The notes under the pieces: model-generated
What the model was told of the DNA's origin: nothing
Seen by the model: the letters and a program-made list of their open reading frames with translations, nothing else
Databases searched by the model: none
Shown: piece after piece, positions 1 through 13,200 of the stretch
Numbering within the stretch: position 1 is the stretch's first letter
Layout of the letters: each line of letters begins with the position of its first letter
Assembly (NCBI GenBank): GCA_009760855.2
Contig: WPIO01000198.1
Coordinates: 62,001-126,000 of the forward strand
Direction: 5' to 3'
Length of the DNA stretch: 64,000 bases
Origin: Cristatella mucedo
Lineage: Eukaryota > Bryozoa > Phylactolaemata > Cristatellidae
Made by a program: the position numbers and the translations under genes

Positions 1-60
1 AAACCAACGACCGTAGCCCAAGGTCGTGAAAATCTACCGCCTGATCTAGTGCATCGTCAC
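1..60 (-). mobile_element. SINE family B, partial at window edge
   Basis: CAAGGTCGTGAAAATCTACC and GCCTGATCTAGTGC match the tRNA-like head of family B in reverse complement; the rest is outside the window. Confidence 0.55.
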
Positions 61-2489
61 GTCTCTACAAGTATTCTCTTCTTTTCACGCATGGGCTTGC
101 AGTCAATACCACCATAAGAGTCACATAACGTCTAGTATTGCAGGAAGCAAGAAAGGAGGGGAGCAGAGAGAAGCGATGGGTGCAGTGCTACATTTCCTCT
201 CCTCGTCCGACCCAGCGAAGCACACCTGTCGGCTGGAGCCAGATAGGTTCCTATAGCCATCTCAAGACTATCGCATTCGTGGAAGAAACGGACAGGCCTC
301 CTTGATAAAGTCTTGCTTCATGCAGCTGGTAGTACTGCTGCCCATTAATAGAGACAGGCTCAAGCACCGATCGGCCTCGGCACGAGGTTAAGAAACCTAA
401 ACACTGAAACCGCTCGCCCTACTGTTAAAACAAGGGATAAGAACGGCGTTACCGTCGGAGACAGCTGGAGGCGCGAACGATGCAGCAACAAAGCAGCTTA
501 AAATCGCACGTAAAGCCCGACAGGAAAGCCGCATCCTCGATCGATCGAGCTCGGGCTTTGGGCAGGCAAATAGGCAAGGCCGCAGCGGCGTCCACGTGCT
601 GCCCTACCGACAAAAGGCGGGATCCGGATCGCCGTTAAAAAGAATTGCAAAGTGGAGCAGCCGTCAGTATCTGAAAAGTGCCGAGAGACTCTGCAATTAA
701 ACTCTGGTGCTTTTCACGCATTAGCTCGCTCAGTGACGAAAAGAGCTCGAGCCATTTCGCTTCTCGTGCCTTGAGATTCTTACCCTCACGTGCTTTTTCC
801 AGAATAGCACAAAACCAGAACGAGGCTATAGCTGCGGTTTACACTTGCGAAACCCCCTCCCCTCTTCGCCACAAACTGAAGCTTTTAGTGTCTGGTAGCA
901 CCTTAGTATTAGTCATAACTGTAGCGTGCACTTCTGAAAACTAATTATTTCTCTTTCTATCTCTCTATGAGGATGCCATTCATTAGCTGGTACTCCTAGG
1001 GTTCCTTCAGGTAGCCTCTGGAATACCGGTCTTACACGGGAATGAAGCGGAGGCGTGGTTTAGGTAGCAGGTGTACCCGGCGTGTCGTGTCTCCTACCTG
1101 CTGGTTACCTACTTCAGTGTTCCGCAGATGCGGTGCCAATACGACATGCTGTTGTAGATTTTGGAAAAACTTAACCAAGTATCAGCATTTAAATACAGTT
1201 CTACTACTTCGCGACGATTTATTTGCAACTATGCAAGCAAATGACCGACTCCAGGCACTGTTAAGGTCACACCTCCGTGATCGCTTTGAAAAACGAAGAG
1301 CCAGGGGGGATTCAGTAGGTAGTAAAATCATCGAAGCTTTTTGCAAAAGTTGCTGTTTATGGTTTTATATGAGCTAGTCTCACGTGGATCTGAGAATGAG
1401 GTTTCGGGCTACAAAAAAGGTCACATGTGGTTAAAATTCGCCAGAAGCTTCAACGAGGAGGGCCATTTCCTAACTCAATGGATGTGATTTTCCCAACATC
1501 AACACGAGGCCGAATAGGTTGGAAGCAAGAAATCGCAGAAAGCTGACAACCTAAAATCAGAAGCAAATGGGGGACAAAAATAGGACAGAAGGAGGTAATG
1601 TGCCAGAACATGTTAATCTAGATTAAGCGATGTACTCTGAATGCAACCAAGTAGAGCCCACTAGTAAGACTTTAGTCTATTTTACCCTCGGAAAAATTTT
1701 GGTTGGTAGATTTTGGCGAGCAGATTCTTTGGGATGATTTACATAATCCGTACCCTGGGTCTCATTAAAATGGCTCTGCAAAAGGAAAGAGAATAAGGGG
1801 GGCACTCGAAATAACATTTCGTATTCAAAAATGTTTGCTTGTCGCCAACTCACGACCTTCAAAACATGAAACCCAAATCGACAGGGCGTGGCTTGAGCCC
1901 CCCAGAATTTAAAGTGCCCAGGTAGACATTAAGTTATTTTAAGATTATTCAAACCACAGCCACAAGTTTGTAACACCTGGGGGTATGTTGTAAATGATAC
2001 ACATGTGCACATGAATGCACTCCAGGAATTTCGACAAGCTGACGGCTAGATCGTTGTGGACATGTAAATGTAATGCTAGCTAGCCAGAAAGAAAGATGAA
2101 AGCCATATGTCCAAAGAAAGCCAGCTGACCAAACACTGAATAGCAGGAGTTGCACTGGAAGAACACGGAAGTTGGTTAGGTCATCTGGTTCAAGCATGTG
2201 AAACGATATGTATGCTACAAAGTTAATCTTGAAACTAATTCAATATTTGATAGGGAGCCAGTTAAGCTGACGCTGGAGCGTTGAGGTGTGACAGTTACCC
2301 AGTCGATTAAAGACCGGCCGAGCAACGAACCATGCACAGGTTGTTTACGGTTGGGGCTCAAGGAAGAAGTCCTTAATACAATGAGTTAGAAGAACCTAGA
2401 CTTGGTCAGACAAAGCCATGGGATAATTTGACAATCCTATTCCCCTCAAAGGAGGCCCTTATATCGGCATACTTACACTGCTCAAAGAA
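61..2489. other. No gene recognised
   Basis: Unique-looking sequence with short open frames only (longest 111 codons, no recognisable motif). Nothing to annotate. Confidence 0.5.
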
Positions 2490-2630
2490 GTAGTCCTTGA
2501 TACAACAGAAGAGCCTTTGCGGCTATCACCACCGCTTGCAGCGGCAACAAAGGATTGCCCACCATAGGATTAAAACCCACGACCTCGGGACCGAGGTCGT
2601 GGAAAGCAGCCGCATTACCTAGTGCGAGCA
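2490..2630 (-). mobile_element. SINE family B
   Basis: AGAAGAGCCTTTGCGGCTAT, CACCACCGCTTGCAGCGGC and the tRNA-like part GATTAAAACCCACGACCTCG (B box) followed by CGCATTACCTAGTGCGAGC. Confidence 0.8.
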
Positions 2631-3237
2631 CTTAGAATCGAAGCGCAGCTGGTCATTCAGAGAAAGCAGCACTAGCATGCACAGGAAACTTGATTATAGC
2701 ATAGGGTGACAGGAGCCAATTCTGTTCATAAAGCTCAGAAGCAAGTCCGAATTTGTGACCTCGATCTTGATATTACTCCGAGACAGCATACCTGGCAGAT
2801 TGTGATGAATGTGATTCTTAAACATGACTTGAACGTGAATTAACAAAATATCACTAAGAAAAAGTGCAATGGAACTTTAAATTAATTAAAATATAAATAG
2901 TAAGTACTCTTCCAGCAGCCACGATTCGGTGCTTGTCTCCCAATGTCTGCTCTCACCATTTCACACTCTTGTATGAATTCCTTCTTTCTTTTGATTCCCT
3001 TCCTTCTTTTTCCGTATCTTCTCTCTCCCTCTTTCGCACTCTCTCTCTCTCTCCCATGTTTAGATCAGTGAATTTGAGCTTTGTGTGTGACAGTCGACCA
3101 GTGACAGCAAGAAACGGCCCAATAGGCAACGACGTTAGGCAGTAAAGTTACTGTTTGAAGATACGTCCTCGAGCGTGCAAGTGTACGAGACGACTTCATT
3201 CGCAACCGTAGAGCGACTATAAAAGTAAGACGCATGA

Positions 3238-3303
<66 letters not shown>

Positions 3304-4032
3304 AGTAAGACTGTTTGACGTATGAACACATAGAAATACAAAGCAACGAAACGTACAACTTTTTCCTGATACTTTATTTAGCTTCTATCGATGCATCGCT
3401 CAAGATCAAACGAGGTAATGCGATGCTTCCGCTTTTGCTAGCGGGTCACGAGTGGCAAGCAGTGGTCAGTGTGAGTTGCAACTCCGAGACACCTCATATA
3501 ACTCCGAGAATTCGCGAGACTACGAGATATGAGACGATTATAACGAGTCTTTCCTTATCACCGCCAAACTCCCAGAGCCAGTGTAGAGTCAAAAACGTGA
3601 TTTAAAGTTTCCCGTTTACACGGAGCAGATCATTGACACTGCCTCCCTGTTACCATTTTTCCTTGTTCAACCGAGTAGCACATGAGATATTCATGACGTG
3701 CTTCACCTGATAAGACATCTCCAACACTTTAAGCTGCAGCGCATACTCTTCGCCTGTATCGTAGACGTAAAAGATTCGAGGCTATTGCACTTTGTGCTAA
3801 CAGCAATAACAGCTGTGATGGCGTTAGAGGTGGTGCGATAGGTGGTTGATGAAAACGCGGCAGTTTGCATTATGTCTCAGCTACATAATCATTCTGTTAC
3901 TGCAGTGCTTTGAACGTCATTGCCTAGTGAAGGAAGCGCGTTTGATAGCGTTTTTGCCAGGCAGAATGATCTTCACTAGCTGTAGGACGGCCACTCCGTC
4001 CATCCAGGTTCCTTCCCCTCCGGGCCTTTAAA
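2631..4032. other. No gene recognised
   Basis: Contains one (AC)n(AT)n microsatellite and a pyrimidine-rich stretch (2975-3060); otherwise nothing. Confidence 0.5.
3239..3303. repeat. (AC)n(AT)n microsatellite
   Basis: About 23 AC units followed by about 9 AT units. Confidence 0.97.
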
Positions 4033-4215
4033 ATAAATAAATGCTGGCTGATTTAACAGCCTCTTTTTGTATAGCGACAGAAGAGCCTTCACGGCTATGA
4101 CCACCGCTTGCAGTAGCGATAAAGAATCGCCCACTGCAGGATTCGAACCCACGACCTCGGGGACGAGGTCGTGAAAAGCAAGCACCTTACCTAGTGATCC
4201 ATTACGGCTCACCTA
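4033..4215 (-). mobile_element. SINE family B
   Basis: Near full length. (AAAT)n, GCTGGCTGATTTAACAGCC, TATAGCGACAGAAGAGCC and GGATTCGAACCCACGACCTC (B box), then ACCTTACCTAGTGATCCATT. Sense-strand A box resembles TGGCTCACTAGGTAAGG. Confidence 0.85.
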
Positions 4216-4315
4216 ACCCTCCAGATCCGCCCACAAGCACTCATCACAATTTGCCATGCCAGCATATGCTGAATCTGCACAGTACCTATATGCCCTGCTC
4301 CAAAGTGACCTTCAT

Positions 4316-5131
4316 TAGACGAACAAATTAGCTCCACAGTCAAGTCAACTTACTGTCAGCTGCGTAACATAGCTGAAATTCTGGCTTATTTAGACACGGA
4401 TACCAAATTTAAAGTTATCCATACATTTGTAACACCCCATCTCAACTTCTGAAATTCACTGCTTGCCGGGCTACCGGCCTGTTCTATCAGGCGCTTACAG
4501 CTTGCAAAAAACTGTGCAGCTGGGCTTGTCTGTTCTGAGTGTTGCAATTTCCATATCACACCACTTCTCGCCGACCGGCAGTGGCTGCCAGTCAAGCAAT
4601 GCACCGACTTCCAGTTTTTCTCACTCACTTTTAGGTCCCTTCATTCTTTGGCTCCAGCCTATTTATCAGATCTACTCCCACACGAGACTAAGCGTCGTAC
4701 CATTCGCTTTTCAAAATATAATCGTTTGTCTATACCTCATACGAAAATCAAATCCTTTGGAGACCGTGCCTTTAGTTCGTATGCTCCCAAAGCCTGGAAC
4801 TCACTTTTAACTTGCTTCACGACATCTCCTGACTTGACAGCATTCAAAAAGAAGCTAAAAGCGCATCTATTCATGGCAGTATTTAGTGGGTCCATATGAT
4901 TAGTCTTGTACATGCTTATGCGTACTGACACTATGCATGCTGCCACTAGCCACATTTGCAAGCTGACCCTATCTATGCATGACACCTCTAACCAAGTTAA
5001 GCTGGTTGTCATTGACCATGCTACCACTAACCATTCGATCGTGCTTTTTTGCAGCAAATCAAAAATGCCTTGAAAGAGATTAGGTTCGCTGAGGGCTCTA
5101 TACCAAATGCATTAATTTTATTATTATTATG
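4316..5131 (+). mobile_element. L2-like LINE 3' fragment
   Basis: It matches the full-length copy from just after its reverse transcriptase core (compare 31890 onward). It covers the decayed C-terminal domain ([28 protein letters not shown]) and ends with ATTATTATTATG at 5131. The usual 3' hairpin is degraded (near 5070-5100). It lies downstream of the synaptotagmin gene. Confidence 0.85.
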
Positions 5132-5310
5132 TCCATCCAGACGCGTCGAGGAGCCGTCCATCCAGGTGCGTCCAGGAGCCATCCCTTCAGGTGCCCAGGA
5201 GCCGTCCATCCTCATCCGCCCAGGAGCCGACCATCCAGGTACGCCGGAGCCGTCCATCCAGGCGCGCCCAGGAGACGTTAATCCAGGTGCTCCCAGGAGC
5301 CGTCCATACC
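5132..5310. repeat. GC-rich minisatellite, block 1
   Basis: About seven imperfect units of roughly 24-26 bp built on GCCGTCCATCCAGGTGC and GCCCAGGAGCC. In translation it gives a short proline/glycine/tryptophan-rich repeat, but no gene context supports coding. Confidence 0.8.
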
Positions 5311-5712
5311 TCGTACAAACCTTATATCCTTTGGGGACCGTGCATTTAGTTCGTATGCTCCCAAAGCCTGGAACTCCCTCCCGACCTGCGTCAGAACATC
5401 CCCTGACCTGACCACATTTAAAAGGAACCTAAAAACACACCTATTTAGGACAGCATTTAGCGGGTCCCTGTGATTCGTCCTTAATGTGCTTATGCGTGAT
5501 GACACTGTGCATGCTGTCCACTAACCACATTTGCATGCTAACCCTGTGCATGTCACCCCTAACCATATTATTTATTTTTGTTTGTTTTTCAAGCATGATT
5601 TTACTTACCATTCAATTGCATTTCCCTTTGCAGCAAATGTAAAGCGCCTAGAAAGAGATTAAGTTCTCTGAGGGCACTTTATCAATTGCACTATTATCAT
5701 TATTATTATTAT
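5311..5712 (+). mobile_element. L2-like LINE 3' end, strongly truncated
   Basis: Starts at the segment corresponding to 32305 of the full-length copy (CTCGTACAAACC...), contains [13 protein letters not shown]-type coding remains and ends in the hairpin GCGCCTAGAAAGAG...GGGCACTTTATCAA plus (TTA)n. It sits between two blocks of the same minisatellite. Confidence 0.85.
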
Positions 5713-5815
5713 TGTCCATATTGGCGCCCCGGAGCCAACCATCCAGGTGCGCCCAGGAGCCATCCCTCCAGGTGCCCAGAAGTCATCCATTCAGGTGCGC
5801 AGGAGCCAAACACGG
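5713..5815. repeat. GC-rich minisatellite, block 2
   Basis: About four more units of the same CCATCCAGGTGCGCCCAGGAGC minisatellite, resuming directly after the LINE tail that ends at 5712. Confidence 0.8.
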
Positions 5816-7106
5816 CTCTCCGCCACCGCCACCTGCATCGATCGAACGCCTGGCACTCGTTGAGACAGACCCTCCTCGTTACTCGTGAAGGCCTCGCCAT
5901 TGCCATGCCCAGCGGAACTTTCTTGCTTTTTATTGTAAAAGGCAACGACTGACAATGTTCTACCTCACTCAGCCGTGCAAGTGTCAGAAAGCGGTTAGAC
6001 ACTTGAATGGGAGCAAAATAGCAGAGCTAGACACAACAAAGATGCACAAAGATGACCTCGGAAAACTCTAAGGACCCACAAAATTGCTAGACCGGTGAAA
6101 CGCGACAATGTGAGTTACAAAGAGAAGATCTCGATCATGTCGATGCGGCAAGAAGGGGATAGCCTGACGTCAAATGGGTCGGCCATTGATGGCCGCTGGA
6201 CTACACTGAGGCAGTTTGATGACGTAAGCACTCTCTTGGCCCAGTTGTCACGGCAAAAGCCTCCGGTTGCCATGGCAAGTAGCACTGAGGAGTCGGAATG
6301 GTGAAACAACCTATGCGAGTGCATACTCGTGTACGTTATGAAGTTGGATCCATACAGGCGATTATCTGTAAGCCTATTTCCTATATGCAAGCATGGGCAG
6401 GTTCGCTTCCAGCGTAACTGCCTCCAGTAAAACCACTTAAATTTGCCGTCGCACCGGAGTCCTATTAAGAGTTCACTAGTCAAGCCGTTAGGAGAGGAAA
6501 TGCGCTCCATTTAAGCACAGAATGCTGCGAAGCTTTGGAGCACGGCTCTGGGCCGATACGTTGCTCCTTCAGACGCTCGCTCAGACGAGCGATCGTCTTG
6601 ATAAATGAAAAAGTATCACGGATTGCATATGCAAAGTGAGCGCACCAAGAAAGTGAAATGAGGACCATTTTTTAGGCTATAGAATAATGAGATTAAATGT
6701 AGACGTAGCGACTATACAAATATCTATGCGTTTAGTATAGAAGAAATTCGACTTTTTCCAAGTTGAAAGGAAAGATCGCTCAGCCGCTAGGGCCGAGTTC
6801 CCGGCCGAGAACCGCCCAGTGATCATAGCCGAAAAGTTATTTTATCTTTGCGACGGCAGACATGCCACTGTGCCCATTTCTTTCCGGAAAAATGACGAGT
6901 AGAAATGACTCGGCTTGACTCCAGCAGGTCGCAGGTGTTCTTGTGGCCGAGCTGGTGCGAACCACGTGCAAAGCGGATCGGCAGCTCGAGACCGGCTTCG
7001 CGCCTGCCCTGCTGAACACGAGACCCGAGGATGGCGTGCCGTGCAACTGTTGGTCGCAATCCAGCATCGAAGCCTCCTGAGTCGTCTGAGGTGACGCCCG
7101 AGGCTC
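5816..7106 (-). other. 3' flank of the synaptotagmin gene (3' UTR expected, no clear end)
   Basis: The stretch after the stop codon on the minus strand should begin with 3' UTR. I found no canonical AATAAA (TTTATT on the plus strand) close to the stop, so the transcript end cannot be placed. No other gene or repeat was recognised. Confidence 0.4.
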
Positions 7107-7292
7107 CTAGCTCTTCTCCGGAAGCTCCTGCAGGGTGTGCCACTGAGCGATCGGCCTCCTGGGATTGGCCAGCATGTCGCTCCAATGGCGAAGCTCCGCG
7201 CCAGTTGTTCCACATCCGACCACCACGCGGCCTATCGGGTCCGACGTACCGATCCTATCGTAATCCACAACTGTGACGCTCAGCTGGATCCT
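7107..7292 (-). CDS. Syt1: Synaptotagmin exon H: end of C2B and stop
   Basis: 186 bp including TAG at 7109-7107. It encodes [16 protein letters not shown], with the last three C2B calcium aspartates, then [18 protein letters not shown] and [11 protein letters not shown]-stop. The WHXL motif is typical of C2B C-termini and is linked to vesicle docking. Acceptor TTACTGCAG|AGG. Longer antisense and shifted frames here are shadows. Confidence 0.95.
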   Translation of the reverse strand, partial: RIQLSVTVVDYDRIGTSDPIGRVVVGCGTTGAELRHWSDMLANPRRPIAQWHTLQELPEKS

Positions 7293-10200
7293 CTGCAGTA
7301 AACAAAGGCGGACGTGTCACATATCAGCTCGCCAGTCGCTTACCAGACGGGCTCTCAGCGATGGGTGCGAAAGAAACTAGGCGTTGTGTTGAAGCCAGCA
7401 GCGCTGCAAGAGCGGCAGCGATCGCTCTCTGCTAGCGATCGCTGCCACGCCTGCTTCTCGAACATGTATAGTCAGTCGCATGTAAGGTACCCCCTGGATT
7501 TATCCCTACCAAGGCTTGCCAGCGAACTTCACCAGACGATTCCGTTGCAGCTCGTTTCTACCGTTGGTCACGCTGCCGCTGTCTCCTGCACGACCATTGC
7601 TGATCTCTGGCCTCTTTTCTTTAATGCGACGACGCTCAGGCACCATTATGTCAGGTTGATTCTTGCTTAATAACGTATTTAATTTTACCTTACAACTTTA
7701 ATGTTTCCATATCCTTTGTCTCGACCGTTTCCGTACACTGCTTGATTGCCTACTCGGGTTCGCAGTCTGACTGAGGTTTTGGCAAGCCAATGCCCCAAAT
7801 CTTGATCATGCAATTAGTACAGAAATACAAGACTTTGAGGCCAAAAAATTGGTTACTGAGAGCAATTGACGAGAGTTATGCCAGAGATTAAAAGTTAAAC
7901 AGACGAGTTTTAAGCACCTGGATACAGATTAGGCTCCCTCCGTGGATGCTCTAAAAACTTTTACTAGTATTACTATGATTGCTATTAAAAGCCTGCTCTC
8001 TTCACAAAAATGGTACCTGGTCTTAGCTGAGAGCTTCCAACATTGCGACGGACATTTGCACTTGAATGGTGGCAGCAAAACTTTCTCAAGTTCAATGGCA
8101 ATTAAGACCGTAGTATTAGCAATGTGCTAATCTGCTTGTTACTCAGAAATTAGAAAGTCTAACCCTCAAAATGGCTCCTTACAGAATATATCACCACTAG
8201 CCCGTGCACGAAATCTTTTGGACTTATTCAAAATTTATCTTTCAGTAACTCGCCAAATCAGTTCTGCTGCCAAGTCTGCCCATTTTCAGCTGCATGCCAT
8301 TGCAACAATGCGGTACTTTTTAGGCAAGGATGCCTAAGTCGAGCTGGCTGCCGCATTCGTGAAATCGCGTCTGGACTTCTCTACGCTAACTGACGACAGG
8401 CCTTCCTGGCTGTGCCAAAAGATGCTCACGGTTAGTACAAAACACTGCAGCTAAGCTTGTATTCGCGATAGCCGTGACTATACGCTGCCACTTCTTTCCC
8501 TTCTGCTCTGGCTCTCCGTTAAGCAGCGAATCGATTTCAATACTGGGTTGGTCCAAGGGTAAAGGTGCTCGCCCGACTAAGGTCTGGCTGAAGTCGTGGG
8601 CTCGAGCCCTGAGGCATGTGTGAAGCGCCTGAATAGAGATTTTAGTTCTCTTGGGGCGCTATACAAATGAATTGTATATTTTTTATTTATATTCTGTCAC
8701 TCAGCCTCAGGCCCTTTTATCTTGCTTTAGCTAACCTCTCCAACATAACCTCCTCTAAATCTTAACACCGAACCAACTGATCTTTTTGCTCAAGTCCTTA
8801 AGCAGTGCCTCTTAGCCACTTCAAATCCTTTGGAGACCGAGCCTTCAGCTTATATGATCCCAGGGCTTGGAACTCACTCCGACTAACATCCTGACATGCA
8901 CAGGCTTGACGACACTTAACAAGAAACTAAAGTATCACAGATTCGTCATGGCATTTGCCACATCCCTGCGAATCGTGCTCCGTCGCCCCAGGGTCTTAGC
9001 CCGGGGTTAAGGCCCTTTACAACGCTGGTCGTGGGTACGCGTCCTTCGGTGGGCAATCTTGTTTTGCCCACTGAAAGTGTGGTTGTAGCCGATATAATCT
9101 TCTTGAGACATGTAAGTGAGGCGTTTTATTAAGCTAAATTTAAATTGTGTTCCTGTGCGTTCTAAAACTGTGTATCTTGAGATCAATCAATTGACCTGCT
9201 TTCTTTCCAGCCCAGATGCTTAGAATGAGACATAGGTCTCTTAGCGTGCTACACGATTATCTTAGTCTTATTGTCCTGGGATAAATATTTCCAAGTAAAG
9301 CCATGCTAAAATACACCACCTGGTGTCATTATATCACTATTTAGAATCGGTTTACTTTTTCATAGAAGTATTAGCCTGGCAAGGAAGCATTACAAAAGGC
9401 CCCCTCTCATGTATTCTCATTTAATAGAGGCCAAAAAGAACGTTGCTGAGAACTAAAGTCTCAGTGGAATTATCACAAAGCTATAGAACATAAAATATTA
9501 AATTGAGTCTGCGCTTGCAAGCACACCGCGCCAACGATCTTATGATAAATTCAAACTTTAATTAAGGCTTCAAAAATCAGAGCTACTTTCCCTCAGGATA
9601 GAATATAAAGGTGCTGAAGTATCTTCCTTTGTTGTAATCGTCGAGTAAGTCTTACCGGTAGCGTAAGTAAATACTAGCTGATTTAAAGCCTCTTTTTTAT
9701 AGCGACAGAGGAGCCTTTACGGCTTTCACCACCGCTTGAAGTGGCGATAAAGGATCGCCCACCTCCGGATTCAAACCCACGAACTCGGGGCCGAGATCGT
9801 GAAAAGCAACCGCCTTATCTGGTGAGCCAGGGTAGGTAAGGTCTTACAAGTAAGTCCTGCCGTTACCGTTAGAGACACACAGGTGATGTGGGCGATACGG
9901 TGACACTTGTTATTAAAATGCGATGGTGAGGGGAACTATAATGAACGTTACCTGTATTTGTTCAAACGGAACTTCAAATGTAAAAGACTCGTTGTAGTAT
10001 GGATTCAGCGTGCACATCTTGATTGTCGTCTTCTTCTTCTTAATGCGCTTGCCGTTCATCATCAGTGCAATTTTGACGTACGGATCTGCGTTTAAAAAAA
10101 AGAAAAACTAGAAGGGATTCTAAAATAACGACTCAAAAACTCCACGATGTGAATTCTAATCAACAGGAATGAATACCCAGCCCAGGTCCCGCGTTCAACC

Positions 10201-13200
10201 GCCGAAGGTATGCTGCTTGCAGTACAGTTTTTACTTCTGCAGCCAGAAAATTGCTAAGCTATATTTAATGCAGCAGCTGAGCACGCAGCCGCCGACAAAG
10301 AGACTTAAGCAAGATTGCTCAATTAAGTCTGTGAACGCACCAGATAAGCCTCCGACATCCATTTTCTTGAGATTTTTCGCTTCCAGTATATTCACGGTTA
10401 ACTTTCCAGCAGTTGGCACGTACCGCAGTGAAAAGCAGATATCCCCAAGCGTCTCCTACAAGGAGCGTCGCAATGAATAAGCTGCTACTACAATATCGCT
10501 TGCAATCCAGAAAGCAGTTTTGTACTCTAAGCCACGTTGCTGTTCGTAGCCTGGTAGATAAACAACCTGGACCGCCGCGAAGCACGCGAAGCGATTGGCT
10601 AATTTACTCCCCAAGCTTCAGGGACAGGCTTCCAGGCTGGCTGTAAGCCCCCCCCCCCCCCCAGGGATCACTAGCGACGGTCGGTCGGCGCAGGCCACTG
10701 CAAGGTCAGTGCAAGGTCGGTCAGTGGGTAACTGCAGCCGTCGTTGCAATCAAAATGCTAGTCACTTAGTTGGCTAGCATTGGGGTCAAGCGGTGATTCC
10801 GAAAGAGTTGCTGCTGCTGTGATCAGTGCCATGCTCGATAGTAGCCACGCTCAAGCGTCGGCCTTTGCTCAAAAAAACACGAGCCAGCCTTTGCAGCCGC
10901 GCTGGAGCGTGGGAAGAGAGATTACCAAGATTAGCCGATCAGTCAGCTGGTTTTTTCCTGCCAGACGGCTTGGGCGAGTTGCTCACACAGTAGTGACGCA
11001 CATTTCGATGCAAATCAGTGCTCTGGCTAATTGCTAGGGGACTCTGCATGCATGCAAACGTAACAGGCTGTCCGTGCTTAAAGCCGCGTCCAGTGTGACT
11101 TTGAGGCCTCGTGGGTGAAGATGACATTGTGACCCGGCTGTCAAACGGAACTCTGAATTGCTTGTCAGCTAAATAGGGATAGCTAAACACGCACCCAAGA
11201 GGTTTTCCGTGGCGTTTGCAAGAAGGTAAACACCGTCCGCATGTGCAATCAGGCGCTTGCAGCCGGTGCAAAACTCTGCAGCTAGGCTTGTTTGTCGTGA
11301 GCGTGGCAGTTTCCACGTCATATCCATTCTCGCCGACCTGCACCGGCTACCAGTCAAGCAACGCATTGATTTCAAGGTTCCGTCGCTCACATTTAGGTCC
11401 TTTCATTCATTGGCTCCAGCCTGCCTATCAGATCTACTCCCCACCCGGCCAACCATCGTACTACCCGCTTTTCGGAATCCAACTGTTTACCTATACCTCG
11501 TACAAACCTCATATCCTTTGGAGACCATACATGTAGTTCGTATGCTCCCAAAGCCTGGAACTCACTCCCGACTTGCGTAACGAAATCCCCTGACCTGACC
11601 ACGCTTAAAAAGAAATTTAAAACGCACCTATTTATGACAGCATTTAGTGGGTCCCTGTGATTCGTCCTTTATGTGCTCATGCGTGCTGATACTGTGCATG
11701 CTGTCACTAACCACACTTGCATGCTGACCCTGTGCATGTCACTCCTAACGATGTTGTTCATGTTGTTTATCCAGCATGATATTTCCACTCACTATTCGAT
11801 CGTGTCTCCTTAGCAGAACATTTAAAGCGCCTAGAAAGAGATTGGGCTCTCTGAGGGCGCTTTATCAAGTATATTATTATTATTAATATCCGAACTCGGA
11901 GCCTTACTGCGTCAGCCATTAGCATACGCGATACCGGCTGGCTAGCGAACGGGGCGGACCAAATGGTGGGCTTACTTTCTCTTCATCCGGGCTCGTAATG
12001 TCTCGCCACTCTTCAATCGCCTGGCACAGGTCAATGGAGCCGAGCGGAATCTGCACCTTGCCAATTTGGTCGTGCTTAGAGAAGCGATCGAAATCGTAGA
12101 CGGAGAAAACCAGAGTCTTCCCGTGGATCTCAGCAAACGGGAGCTACAAGCGGATGTGGCAGCGGCAGCAGGTGAGATAAGTGCTGAATACTGGAGGCCG
12201 TCTCTCGCTGTCGACTCCCTACGACGAGTGCCCAGTCTCGAGCCTTGGCGAAAGACTGGTGCAAGTACCTTGAAAACGAATGCCTCGTTGAACACCGGGT
12301 TCAGCGTCTTTCGATGAACTTTCGTTTCATATTTCTTCTTTTTGTCCGGAAGTATGAACACCTTGACATACGGGTCAGATGTGCCACCCATGTCCATCGC
12401 AGGCAAATCTTGTCCTTGCAAGACATGGGCGGTCAGCTGCAAAAAACAGACCAATTCAAATCTTGATCTGCTTTCGCAGCGGAAGACAGGCAGCCGGATT
12501 CTGCTACTTCCGCATATTCCTGTCAGTCAAGGTAAAAGTATGATGGATGGGCTTTGAACAATTTTGGAAGTCTCTCGACAAAGTGCTCTCCGTGTGGCTA
12601 GTTAGCTTTTAATTACGTGAAACCGTCTTTAAACAAATATAATTCATTAGCATAGTACCCTCAGGGAACTTAATCTCCATTCAGGCGCTTCCCATGTGCC
12701 ACAAGGCTCGAGCTCAGGACCTCTGTTAGACCTTGGTCGGGGCGAGCACCTTAACCAATGGGCCAAACCAGAGCGGTGCCTAAGTTGAAGCCTCAAAGAA
12801 TAAAGCAGAGCGCACTATTGGTAAGCTGCGAACCACTCTCAAAAACTGATCAAGTCACGGGCAGAATAGGTTTGCTACCAATGACTCTAAAACCCCGTAT
12901 GAATGATAAAGTCGTGGCTGGGCAAAATGGGTTGCCAATGAATTATTGACGTGGTCCGACCGTTCGCTACCGGCAGCCTGAGATCCGGTTCCAGATCCGA
13001 ATCCGAGTTATTGCGAGGAGCAGCAACTGGTCCAGCAGAACAAGGATGATGCGAGAACTAGGACCGTGTCCACCACAAATTCCTAGAGCCCTCTGGCAGC
13101 CTGCACGAGTTTCCTTCGAGGTGTACTAGCAGCAGCAACGAGTACTGGCGACCGACATGGGTGACCGACACGAGCGTTGGCACTGGGTGGGGGGGCGATA

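Noticed and set aside
8990-9110. Possible further SINE (GGTCGTGGGTACGCG and GTGGGCAATC)
   Set aside because: The match to SINE B is too weak and lacks the 5' head and internal segment.
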